A stretch of 10,319 nt of DNA from Hemicentrotus pulcherrimus (GCA_003118195.1 BEXV01002569.1:12442-22760); one strand, 5' to 3'; positions 1 to 6,778 are shown, numbered from the stretch's first letter. Notes: generated from the letters alone by a model not told the origin. A program made the numbers and translations.

Positions 1-118
1 GGTACCCATTTTACACCTGGATGGAGAGTGGCAAATATAGATTACCTTCTTGCCAAAGGACATTAGTGCCCCGGCGAGACTTTCACCCCATACTTTGTGA
101 TCTGCAGCTCAATATTCA
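1..118 (-). mobile_element. tRNA-derived SINE fragment, cut by window edge
   Basis: Read on the minus strand, this stretch has a degraded box-B-like segment (gggtgaaagtc, complement of 78-88). It is followed by a body with the phrases ggcactaatgtcctttggca, gccactctccatccaggtgt and aatgggtacc. I recognise this arrangement as the middle of an abundant sea-urchin-type tRNA-derived SINE; that recognition is from memory, not from an alignment. No box A is visible upstream of the box-B remnant, so the head is decayed or truncated near 118. The element runs off the left edge, so its 3' half is missing. The GGTACC at 1-6 is a KpnI site and may be a clone boundary, but it also belongs to the repeat body. 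The 6055-6218 fragment appears to be the 3' part of the same repeat type. Confidence 0.55.
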
Positions 119-125
119 ACTGCAA

Positions 126-184
126 ATGCAAGTTTAACTAAGAGAAAGAGAGGATTCCTCTCTTTCTCTTAGTTAAACTTGCAT
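126..184. repeat. Perfect 29-bp inverted repeat with 1-nt spacer
   Basis: The left arm (126-154) is exactly complementary, in reverse, to the right arm (156-184), with only T155 between them. The arms begin atgcaagtttaactaagaga and end in a purine-rich GAGAGAGGA. Single-stranded DNA or RNA would fold into a 29-bp stem with almost no loop. Complementarity stops sharply at 125/185. The perfect match implies a recent origin or selection, or a fold-back artefact made during cloning or polymerase copying. It is not obviously the end of a known transposon and contains no gene. It sits directly beside the SINE fragment. Confidence 0.95.
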
Positions 185-372
185 GGAAAGAGAGTGAATG
201 CATGGTCATGTAGAGAGGTTGAGAGAAAAATCATTTTGTTCTTGCTAAAGATAGGAAATAAAAAGGAACAATTACCTTTGTTTCTACCAATTAATTACAG
301 AGATTTGTGACTTTATGGTTAATAAAAGATGAAATAAACAAGGATTAAATATCATTTTCTGTATTTTTACAG
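185..372. other. AT-rich DNA ending in a splice-acceptor-like site
   Basis: No gene or strong repeat is visible. The segment ends with a pyrimidine-rich run and CAG (attttctgtatttttacag, 354-372) that resembles a eukaryotic 3' splice site. Such matches are common by chance in AT-rich DNA, so this counts only as weak support for the possible exon that follows. Confidence 0.3.
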
Positions 373-718
373 TCCAACAACGAAGAAATAGTCCAGAATG
401 GAAAATTTCTTGTTGGAAGAGTGTGGAATACAGAGGAAAGAGTGATAGAGAGGGAGAAGAGAGAAAGGGGTAGAGATTAAATGCAACTTAATCTGTGCGA
501 CTACAATGGTTGGAGCCTCCCATATCTATCAAGGTTTTCCAATACCTCAATCTCACTGACGAGACCGGTTCCAGATCGACACAAAATCGAAACGAAAGTT
601 ACATTATATACCCCGAATCAGTCTGCAAGCACAGACCATACCAATTCCACACTTTACCACGATTCCTATCAAGCCTCGAACAGAGCCCGGATCTGTCAAT
701 TTCTGACCGTGTCAGAAG
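373..718 (+). other. Possible exon with 5' part of an unrecognised ORF
   Basis: This segment lies between a splice-acceptor-like site (CAG at 370-372) and a donor-like AAG|GTAGGG (exon end 718, GT at 719-720). An ATG at 481 opens a frame through the segment; it stays open past the donor site to a stop after 759 (92 codons). An in-frame TAA at 478-480 directly precedes the ATG, so the part before it would be 5' untranslated. Base composition here is less AT-rich and more complex than in the flanks. The short peptide stretch KIETKVTLYTPNQS faintly recalls the 'I-x-T-x-F-L-L-Y-T-x-x-N' strand near the N-terminus of pancreatic-lipase-type proteins, but no catalytic motif is present and I do not assign that function. 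It may be chance. A second overlapping frame (495-722) is equally open, which weakens the coding case. Confidence 0.15.
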
Positions 719-754
719 GTAGGGGGTTGTTCCTGTATCTCAATATTACCTTCC

Positions 755-831
755 AATAATAAAAAAAAATGCAATATAAATAAATGTTTTGAAATAATAA
801 AAAATGCAATATAAATAAATATATGTTTTGA
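755..831 (+). repeat. Two-copy tandem duplication, 38/39-bp unit
   Basis: Copy 1 (755-792) and copy 2 (793-831) share aataat, an A-run, then tgcaatataaataaat and tgttttga. They differ in A-run length (about three bases) and in an extra ATAT in copy 2. This is an AT-rich local duplication with no sign of coding. Confidence 0.9.
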
Positions 832-996
832 AAAGTGAAAAGAGGTGGGTTAAGGGGAGGGAATTAAATGCCTAGTGTAAGAGGGAGTTGAAGACGATTT
901 GAAGTATAAAGCCGTCACGAATTGACCTTGTAAAAAGTGTTTTTTTTCTGGCATATGACATTACAGATAAGGAAAGAAGAACTAGAAAGGAAGAAA
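832..996. other. No recognisable feature
   Basis: This is unique sequence with a purine-rich start (agaggtgggttaaggggagg) and a T8 run near 940-948. I see no gene, RNA or repeat here. Confidence 0.5.
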
Positions 997-1029
997 CAAA
1001 CAAACAAACACATTAACAAACAAACAAAC
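997..1029 (+). repeat. (CAAA)n simple repeat, interrupted
   Basis: CAAA units run from 997 to 1010 and again from 1017 to 1029, interrupted by a short CATTAA. The tract lies immediately beside the left end of the inverted-repeat-bounded element at 1032, which hides any target-site duplication there. Confidence 0.9.
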
Positions 1030-1031
1030 TA

Positions 1032-1536
1032 AAGGTAATACAAAGTTTTGGGAAATTTTGAAAATTGGATGGGTAGTTATTCTTTAAAATTTTGATATAT
1101 TTGGATGCCCCTGTGGATGTATTATAAGCACTAGAAAATTTAGCGCCTAAAACACTTCTGCTTTCGAGAAAAATTAAATAGAAAAAATTACCGGTGCTCC
1201 CGGTAAATTTTGATAAATTTCTAATAGCTCCTACGGCCTTAGAATGGTAGCTGCGACCAAGAAAATCTCAAAATATGTAGTTGTGATATATTTTTTTCCA
1301 AACGGAAATGGCTAATCGATAGATTTTAGTCAAGACACATTGTTTTATAGCTTCATTAATAATTTGATCTTGAGAGGGAGCTATACAACATCAAAAGTTT
1401 ATTATTTACAATGTCATGACTTTAGACTCGATTTCAACTGCGACAACGATCACTGAATAATGTAGGATCGCATATGCTTCAAATAGTTTCATTTGAACCA
1501 AATTCATGACCCCCTACCAAAACTTTGTATTACCTT
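1032..1536. mobile_element. Putative non-autonomous DNA transposon with perfect 20-bp TIRs
   Basis: The sequence aaggtaatacaaagttttgg at 1032-1051 is repeated exactly in inverted orientation at 1517-1536, giving a 505-bp unit with perfect 20-bp terminal inverted repeats. The interior is AT-rich, has no open frame of useful length and encodes no transposase, so mobility would depend on an enzyme supplied elsewhere. A short inner inverted repeat (ttaccgg at 1188-1194, ccggtaa at 1200-1206) is also present. The flanks do not give a clean target-site duplication: AAAG occurs at 1031-1034 and 1537-1540, and TA near both ends, so the boundaries could shift by a few bases. Superfamily is not assignable from this copy. 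Confidence 0.65.
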
Positions 1537-1620
1537 AAAGAAAGATAGAAAGAAAGAATGAAACAATATTGAAAAAAAGGAGAGAAAGAAAGAAATGAAG
1601 GAAAGTTGGAAGATATCTCT
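1537..1620 (+). repeat. Imperfect GAAA/AGAA purine-rich tract
   Basis: A plus-strand run of GAAA- and AGAA-like units (aaagaaagatagaaagaaag and similar) follows the right inverted repeat of the 1032-1536 element. It is low-complexity DNA. The ATG frame at 1595-1783 begins inside it and shows no known protein features. Confidence 0.6.
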
Positions 1621-1667
1621 TTCTTTGGCAAGCTCTGTATCTTGTACAAACGTGGTTCATGCATATA

Positions 1668-1677
1668 GCGCATGCGC
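1668..1677. promoter_or_regulatory. NRF-1-type palindrome GCGCATGCGC
   Basis: The exact palindrome GCGCATGCGC, followed by A, matches the established NRF-1 consensus (YGCGCAYGCGCR) apart from its 5' base, which is A. In sea urchins the NRF-1 family protein is P3A2. The sequence shows only the motif; use of the site is an inference. No TATA box or coding start is evident close by. The flanks (catat, agtagc) resemble, in opposite orientation, those of the site at 7287-7296. Confidence 0.4.
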
Positions 1678-1691
1678 AGTAGCTATGGAAG

Positions 1692-1736
1692 GTAATATTG
1701 AGACCCAGGAACTACTATATTGTAGTCTCATATTGC
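1692..1736 (+). repeat. Short imperfect stem-loop
   Basis: The left arm gtaatattgagac (1692-1704) pairs imperfectly with gtctcatattgc (1725-1736). A competing inner hairpin joins actac (1711-1715) to gtagt (1722-1726). The stem is too short and irregular to call as a microRNA precursor. Confidence 0.35.
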
Positions 1737-1970
1737 AGACATTTTTAGCACAAATTACGACTGAACGGGTTTTTGCCTGCTAAAATAAATCCGAATGGCC
1801 AAAATGCTGTCGGTTGTCGGTTCCTCTGGAGTTGTCTAGTCGGTTTGTCTGGAAACGGTCATGTCACATGTGGCGTGAGAGGGGCATCACCAATTTACTA
1901 ATTGACGTAAAAAAGCGTGAAATATGTTATAGAGAGGCTCGTTCATGGAAAACGGAATGACGCATAGGAC

Positions 1971-2082
1971 AAAGGGAGAGAGGGAAAAGGAGAGGGGAAA
2001 AAGGAGAGAGAGAGGGGGAGAGAGAGGGGAAAAGAGAGAGAGAGAGAGAGAGAGAAATGAGGAGAGGAGGAGAGGGGGGGAA
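1971..2082 (+). repeat. Polypurine tract with (GA)11
   Basis: All 87 bases from 1971 to 2057 are A or G on the plus strand. After a single T at 2058, purines continue to 2082. The tract contains (GA)11 at 2034-2055. Long oligopurine tracts with mirror-like symmetry can form triplex (H-DNA) structures, which is known chemistry; whether this one does is inference. Open frames on either strand here are by-products of low complexity, giving Glu/Arg/Lys-rich protein on the plus strand and Ser/Leu/Pro-rich on the minus strand, and are not annotated as genes. Confidence 0.95.
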
Positions 2083-2183
2083 CAAATATTAATGGGTGAC
2101 TGCAATTTTGAAAGAGAACAAATATTAATGGTTGACTGCAATTTTGGGAGAGAACAAATATTAATGGTTGACTGCAATTTTGG
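2081..2183 (+). repeat. 36-bp minisatellite, 2.9 copies
   Basis: Units start at 2081, 2117 and 2153, each beginning aacaaatattaatgg and containing tgactgcaattttg. Units 2 and 3 are identical over the 31 bases the third copy retains. Unit 1 differs from unit 2 by three substitutions. The period is a multiple of three, so all frames that avoid stops stay open through it; this explains the repetitive peptide that appears on translation (EQILMVDCNFGR-like). I see no independent evidence that it is translated. Confidence 0.95.
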
Positions 2184-2404
2184 TTCATCCAATCGCAGTT
2201 GCACAAAGGTCGCAAAAGAGAGTATGGATGGAGTTAGAGAAAAAAAATATAAAGAGAGGGAGATAGAGAAAGAGTAAGAGAGAACGAAAGAGAGAAACAG
2301 AGAGCGATAGACAACAAAGGGTAAATGGTTTAATAAAATAATAACAAAATAATCCAATTAGTCTCAAATAGGGCACATGGGACAGAAAAGGAGAGGATTA
2401 TACT

Positions 2405-2408
<4 letters not shown>
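2184..2408 (+). repeat. Imperfect purine-rich low-complexity DNA
   Basis: After a short mixed segment, 2222-2310 is again rich in GAGA/AGAA/GATAGA units with scattered T and C. The remainder to 2408 is AT-rich. This looks like a decayed relative of the neighbouring (GA)n tracts. No gene is seen. Confidence 0.6.

Positions 2409-2436
<28 letters not shown>
2409..2436 (+). repeat. (GA)14 microsatellite
   Basis: Fourteen uninterrupted GA units lie at 2409-2436 on the plus strand, likely length-polymorphic. The run could also be a site for a GAGA-type factor, but simple repeat expansion explains it. Confidence 0.97.
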
Positions 2437-2439
<3 letters not shown>

Positions 2440-3496
2440 ATGAGTAATTTAAAACATCACAGGGGCATAACCATTATTGTAATGAATTCGCAGATAATAA
2501 TCGATGCCAATATAAATGAATAATCTTAATGAAATGAATTGGATAAAACAATATATTAATAAGTAATTATTTTCGTTTTATTCTACATAGCCCGATAGAG
2601 GTAACTCGATTCTGAAAGATAGGTTGGCCAACTAAGAGGAAAAAGAGAGAGCCTCTCAGAATTGAAAGTATCATTTTAACAACTTTAGTTTGTTATATTT
2701 CTTAAGCGGTTTGATGACTTAGACCTTAGCTCAGCTTTGAATATCATTACAATAACATTTATTTGCAAGGTTAATTCTGCCCAACGTGATGCTATCACAA
2801 AAAGCTGGTGAACTTATTCATATATTTTAACTTGTTCTTAAGGGCTCCTTTTATGTTTTCTTCTTCTTCTTCCAACTTTGTGCATATTTGTTTTTCGCAA
2901 TTTAATTAATATCAAGCCAAAAAAATCTATATTTTGACCCTAATTGGACCATTAATTATTCAAGTTGGGTAAACAAACAAAAAACGCCCGCAGTGGGTTT
3001 CATACATAATTGTATTTGTACGGGGCAAACTTTCGCCCATGGAACCAAATCCCAAGAGGCGAAAATGCTGTTTAAAAAAAACGCAATTATCTCTAAATTT
3101 GCTGAAAAGCGGATTCCCTCGCGGTCAATTGGCTTTGAGTATCATTAGCAAAAAAATAATCCTGTCAAAATTTGGCAAATGTTCCAACAACAACAACTTT
3201 AAATTTCCTCACGTAAATTGGCATGTTACTTGCCCCGTGACAGACTGATCAGGTTGCTCTTAAAATTTAAATACATTTTTTGCATCTCTTTTCATAAAAA
3301 AGATTGTGCCATTGTGTTCTTTTTAAAAAAAAATATAATTATACAAAGTTGATATCTTTTCAAAACTGTATTAATCAACTGTTATTGATTAATCTTTATT
3401 GATCGAGTCACGATTAATTCCTGAAAAGAGGTAAGAGATATTTATTTCAAATATATGGGCAACCGTGGTTTTATAAAAACTTATTAAACACACGAT
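2437..3496. other. AT-rich unique DNA, no gene recognised
   Basis: I find no coding region, RNA gene or strong repeat. There is a CTT run near 2858-2871, AT-rich homeodomain-like words (attgattaat and similar near 3384-3393), and an open frame of 69 codons at 3039-3248 with no recognisable domain and a Lys/Asn-rich composition typical of chance frames. Confidence 0.5.
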
Positions 3497-3502
3497 CACG
3501 TG
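3497..3502. promoter_or_regulatory. E-box CACGTG
   Basis: This is the canonical bHLH/USF-type hexamer CACGTG. A second copy lies at 9416-9421. A six-base palindrome is expected a few times in 10 kb, so the motif alone is weak evidence of function. Confidence 0.15.
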
Positions 3503-3811
3503 TCAATTGATACCTAAATAAACGATGCAGTCCAAGAGGAACAAATATACCACCAGGACTAAAGTAGTGGTAGTTAGTCCATTTTGCTCATTATCAAATC
3601 CGTCCTTCGATCTCCGATTTCAGTATTATAAAAAAAAAACATTATTCAGGTACAATATTTCATCAGTATTCAGTTTTCTCATTGATTGATAGTTTGATCC
3701 AATCCAGTCCTTTAGATTAACGGACACATCTCGAAAGTGTTAGTTGGATCATGGTTGGGGCTACTTTTGGAATAGGCTATAAATCCTTTAATGTTTAAGT
3801 TATCAGGCTTT

Positions 3812-3839
3812 GACGGACGTATTCTCCATAGAATCCGTC
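3812..3839 (+). repeat. Stem-loop with CCAT tetraloop and 4-nt bulge
   Basis: gacgg (3812-3816) pairs with ccgtc (3835-3839), and attct (3821-3825) pairs with agaat (3830-3834). The loop is CCAT and a one-sided ACGT bulge lies between the two stems. It is small and isolated, with no transcript evidence. Confidence 0.4.
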
Positions 3840-4318
3840 TTGACTTTTCTAAGATTCACATTCCCAAGGACGATGGTTATACTTTTATTCCTAAACATAA
3901 ACTATATAGTCAACTTTTCCAAATTAAAGTACACCGACTCTGAGGCGAGATATCGGCTACCCTGGATTTCAGACTAAGTTGATTTATTTTCCTTTCGACG
4001 AGGAACTGTTTGATCGTGTATGAATAATATAGACTAAACTCCTCAACCTGTTTGAATGTTTGACATGCAGTGAAAGAGGGATATGCTTCTAGAGATTAAT
4101 AAGTATTTCTCTGCATGCCTTACTCAAATCGATTATTAATATTTTACTCTCGAATATTCTTGACTATGTTTGGCAGTTTGCAGTAAAGAGTATTACAAAA
4201 AGTATTAAAAAATATTTGTTGTCTTGAGTAGCCTGTATGCAAGGCTAAGTATTGATGGAAAGGGTAAATATATGCAGCGATTATTTGCTGATATCCAATC
4301 ATGGATACCATGAATAGG
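3840..4318. other. No gene recognised
   Basis: This is unique AT-rich sequence. A minor hairpin is formed by tagcct (4229-4234) and aggcta (4242-4247) with a seven-base loop. I see no coding or mobile-element signature. Confidence 0.5.
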
Positions 4319-4326
4319 TGACGTCA
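4319..4326. promoter_or_regulatory. Full palindromic CRE (TGACGTCA)
   Basis: TGACGTCA, inside the ten-base palindrome GTGACGTCAC (4318-4327), is an exact match to the full cAMP-response element bound by CREB/ATF proteins. It is not inside a recognised repeat. No promoter or start of a gene is visible beside it, so its use is only a possibility. Confidence 0.3.
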
Positions 4327-4914
4327 CAAAAGGTGCACTTTTCAACGAATCAAGTCAGATCATGGGATTAGGTCAGAAGTCCACCCTGAAATTAGTTGGT
4401 TTTACTAGAAGCAGAAAATGAAAGGAACAGGTCAGTAAAAGTTGAGCAAATTCCATTAAAAAATATAAAAGATAATGCGATCAATCAAACATAGATTGGC
4501 AACAGTGTGACGTATCTTGCGAGCCCCTTTCCGATTTGCACTGTACATGAATTTGAAAAAATACTTTAAATGTCTTCGATTCTGATGACGGAAGGGATTT
4601 GTTTTCCCATACAGGGGTTGAATGGTATTGCTGGTTTTATTTATCGATTTTAATCTGGGTGGAATTTCCCTTTAAAAGGGTGTTGCAGGTGATCCAGTCT
4701 TATTTCTTTCATTTTTCTCCTTCCTTATTTTTCTTTCTCTTTTTTTTTACCTGCACAACTAGTCTCGAGACAGGCAAATGCCTTCCAAGCCCCCTGTATA
4801 TATCTACGCCAGTCAGCCTACATTGTTCCTATATTTTCTCTCCTTCAACCAAAGGATTTTCGTCATTATTCATGAGTTTGGAAGCGCAGTGATGGATGGA
4901 GGCTACTTAAAGGG
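4327..4914. other. No gene recognised; pyrimidine-rich tract at 4708-4749
   Basis: A T/C-rich run (about 4708-4749) includes a T9 stretch and gives the hydrophobic, Phe-rich peptide seen in a chance 97-codon frame at 4599-4892. The tract followed by CAACTAG (4757-4763) resembles a splice acceptor, but no convincing exon follows. The overlapping 90-codon frame at 4778-5050 has no domain that I recognise. Confidence 0.5.
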
Positions 4915-4994
4915 TGTACGGGGATCAATCTCCGTGCACCTGATGAAATGGCGTAGCTACATAGGGGCAGAGGGGCACTACCCCTCCCCTCTGC
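4915..4994. repeat. Two adjacent short inverted repeats
   Basis: An imperfect pair (gtgtacggggat and atctccgtgcac, about 4915-4939) is followed by a perfect nine-base pair, gcagagggg (4967-4975) and cccctctgc (4986-4994). Between them lies GGCGTAGCTAC, a word also found at or near the ends of some animal DNA transposons, but no matching opposite terminus is seen. This could be a fragment of an old element. Confidence 0.4.
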
Positions 4995-5062
4995 AGTTGA
5001 ATTGTGAAGAGAGAATAGAAGAAGGAGAGAAATGTGAGAAAAGAAAGTAGATTGATGTGAAA

Positions 5063-5370
5063 CAGGACGAGCCTCAGCAAATGTGCAATCAAATTCCCAT
5101 CAAATCTGACTGGGTACTAATTTACTGGGACATGAGTTGATCATTGTTCGTGTGAATTGTCAACAAACGACATACATTATACAGTAATAATGACATTGTA
5201 CTTGGCTTTTAATAGAAATTGTATATTCGGCAATGTCGTTGTCATGGTCATTTTTAGAAAAATGGGAATCCATGATGTGGATAGTAATATTCAGAGAGAT
5301 ATCCATTGCAAACAAGAAATTTGACGGGAAAATTGACTTTTGGAGAGTAATACAGCATTTTTTCCATCAT
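5063..5370 (+). repeat. Diverged direct repeat, copy A
   Basis: This copy shares ordered blocks with 5624-5990: gcctcag...aaatgtgcaa (5071 on), gactgggtac (5108-5117), tgtcaacaaa.gacat (about 5158-5172), ttggctttta (about 5202-5211), aacaagaaatttgacgg (5311-5327), attgacttttgga and tccatcat near the right end. Order and spacing are preserved, which indicates a true duplication and not chance words. Divergence is high and indels are frequent, so the event is old. No coding capacity is evident. It may be a local segmental duplication or two insertions of one unidentified repeat family. Confidence 0.8.
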
Positions 5371-5422
5371 AATTAAAAATAAGGCCCACATCTTTAAGCT
5401 GTTACACGTCATGTTACATATC

Positions 5423-5447
5423 ATGCCTTCATAGTACATGAAGGCAT
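5423..5447 (+). repeat. Perfect 10-bp stem-loop
   Basis: atgccttcat (5423-5432) and atgaaggcat (5438-5447) are exact reverse complements around the five-base loop AGTAC. It lies between the two copies of the direct repeat. The stem is not followed by a T run, and its role is unknown. Confidence 0.7.
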
Positions 5448-5623
5448 TTGAAGAGCCCTACATATTATTTGTAACCTCTCCCCAGAACTAAACCTTCTCT
5501 TTAAACCTATGAGCATGAATACAGAGGCAGCGGGACTCGGCTATTGATCATTAAGTTGATTCCGAAGTCAAGACATCGCGGTTACGAGACGACTAACGAT
5601 TTATATCAACTTCGGTGATTTTC
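5448..5623. other. Spacer between repeat copies, nothing recognised
   Basis: This is unique sequence between the copy-A and copy-B blocks with no counterpart that I can see in either copy, and no gene or motif of note. Confidence 0.4.
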
Positions 5624-5990
5624 AATGGAAGCCTCAGAAAAAATGTGCAAACCCCATCAAGTTGCCGTGACTGGGTACTATAGGACTAATAAATGAATAT
5701 GCAGAGTTGAATTTTCTTTGCGTTAGATGTCAACAAATGACACAATAGCTACATTGTATTAACGACATTGAAATCAGCTTGATACATGTGCGTGCAGAGT
5801 TTATTATTCTCTGAGTTATTTGTCAACAAGGACATTAAAATTGGCTTTTAAAAGAAAAATTTAAAGGAAAAATGTAACCTGATATGTGAGGTAAGTAGCA
5901 TTCAGAAAGAAATCTTTTGTAAACAAGAAATTTGACGGAAATATTGACTTTTGGACCGCAAAACCAGAAGCTACTTTCCATCATTCATTA
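5624..5990 (+). repeat. Diverged direct repeat, copy B
   Basis: This is the partner of 5063-5370. The offset grows from 560 at the left (gcctcag at 5631) to 611 at the right (aacaagaaat at 5922). The extra length lies in the middle, where tgtcaacaa..gacat occurs twice (5729 on and 5821 on), so copy B carries an internal duplication or copy A has lost one. The shared block ends near tccatcatt, shortly before the SINE fragment at 6055. Confidence 0.8.
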
Positions 5991-6054
5991 TCCGTGCTTT
6001 CGCGGGTTGTTCTATTTGCCAGCCACATGCGTTTGAGGAAAAGAATAAATCAAA

Positions 6055-6218
6055 ATGGAATGCTCCCCAGGGAGTGGAAAATGTGCACACATTGTGTGCG
6101 GGTAAGCCTGAATCCGATGACCGGGGTTATAATTATCTGTAGAGCGCTTAGGCACATCGTTGGATCGGTGTATTGAGCGCTATATAAAAAAACGGATTAT
6201 TATTATTATTATTATTAT
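6055..6218 (+). mobile_element. SINE 3' fragment with ATT tail
   Basis: From about 6055 the sequence reads aatgctccccagggagtgg, then gcctgaatccgatgaccggg, gagcgcttaggcacatcgtt, and ends gagcgctatataaa...acgg followed by an ATT microsatellite. This is the characteristic 3' region of a widespread tRNA-derived SINE that I associate with sea urchins (recognised from memory). The tRNA-like head is missing, so the copy is 5'-truncated; its 5' half would correspond to the type of sequence at 1-118. The 63-codon and 60-codon frames overlapping it are not genes. Confidence 0.7.
6196..6218 (+). repeat. (ATT)n tail of the SINE
   Basis: This run of about seven ATT units forms the 3' tail of the SINE fragment and is likely length-variable. 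Confidence 0.95.
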
Positions 6219-6262
6219 AAAATTCGAGACTCTTCCGAAATAAGATTTGTTTTTCACAGAAA

Positions 6263-6263
6263 N
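6263..6263 (+). other. Ambiguous base N
   Basis: This is the only unresolved base noticed in the window. It sits at the foot of an imperfect stem (ccctt at 6264-6268 with aaggg at 6282-6286), which may have hampered sequencing. Confidence 0.98.
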
Positions 6264-6442
6264 CCCTTGTTCAATGTTGAAAAGGGTAAACGATGGATAG
6301 GGACAAAATAAAAGAGGGACGGAAAATGAAACGAAAAAAAGTCAGATGCCATAACTTTTAGCTCCCACACGCTCCCCCACTCACTCGCATTACATCCACG
6401 ATAACACCGCCCAGTTCCATCAGTGCCCCTGATCTGTTCACA

Positions 6443-6454
6443 TGCGCATGCGTG
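6443..6454. promoter_or_regulatory. NRF-1-like site TGCGCATGCGTG
   Basis: TGCGCATGCG followed by TG matches the NRF-1 core except at the last C (T here), and extends into the approximate palindrome cacatgcgcatgcgtgtg (6439-6456). It is the second of three such sites in the window. There is no linked transcript evidence. Confidence 0.35.
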
Positions 6455-6740
6455 TGATTTTTCATCATCGTGGTCACCCTAAAGGAATGTTAGAAATAAT
6501 CACGTTTTATGAACATATCATTTTGTTCCCATATATATTACAAATGTATAATTTTCTAATTGCACTGAATGGATGCAACAAAATTAGAAAACATATCATG
6601 GTATACAAATATATATCAATTAAGTTTTTACTTTAACTCAGGTAACTTCAAAGGAAGAAGACATTACGAGAAAAAAAATGAGTTCTCAAAACTGTAGAGG
6701 TAAAGAAATAATACAGTTCCTCTTATTATAACTGTTTCGG
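6455..6740. other. AT-rich unique DNA, no gene recognised
   Basis: The open frame at 6442-6636 begins inside the NRF-1-like motif and encodes an unremarkable 64-residue peptide with no domain. Nothing else is evident. Confidence 0.5.

Positions 6741-6778
<38 letters not shown>
6741..6778 (+). repeat. (TC)n microsatellite, imperfect
   Basis: Ten perfect TC units (6741-6760) are followed by TC units broken by TTT. It is the same simple repeat as the GA tracts at 2034 and 2409 but in opposite strand orientation. Confidence 0.95.

Noticed and set aside
997..1029. Direct repeats as a possible CRISPR array
   Set aside because: This is a four-base simple repeat without spacers, and the window is eukaryotic in character.
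1692..1736. Possible microRNA precursor
   Set aside because: The stem is short, interrupted and has a competing inner fold. It does not reach the length of a typical animal precursor.
1945..2277. 110-codon plus-strand frame rich in Glu and Arg
   Set aside because: It arises from the polypurine tract, where stop codons are rare. The repeated peptide is just the 36-bp unit read in frame.
1887..2357. Longest open frame (156 codons, minus strand) with Ser/Leu-rich hydrophobic repeats
   Set aside because: It is the translation of CT-rich simple sequence and the 36-bp minisatellite. Open frames exist on both strands over the same bases, and no domain or splice context supports it.
3039..3248. 69-codon frame starting MEPNPKRRKCC, resembling a nuclear localisation signal
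   Set aside because: It is a short single frame in AT-rich DNA with Lys/Asn runs and no splice sites or recognisable family. A basic patch alone is weak.
4599..5050. Two overlapping frames (97 and 90 codons), the first with a Phe-rich hydrophobic stretch like a membrane segment
   Set aside because: The hydrophobic stretch is produced by the T/C-rich tract at 4708-4749. The second frame overlaps inverted repeats and ends in purine-rich sequence.
5951..6176. Two overlapping frames of 63 and 60 codons
   Set aside because: Both run through the SINE fragment and are explained by repeat sequence.
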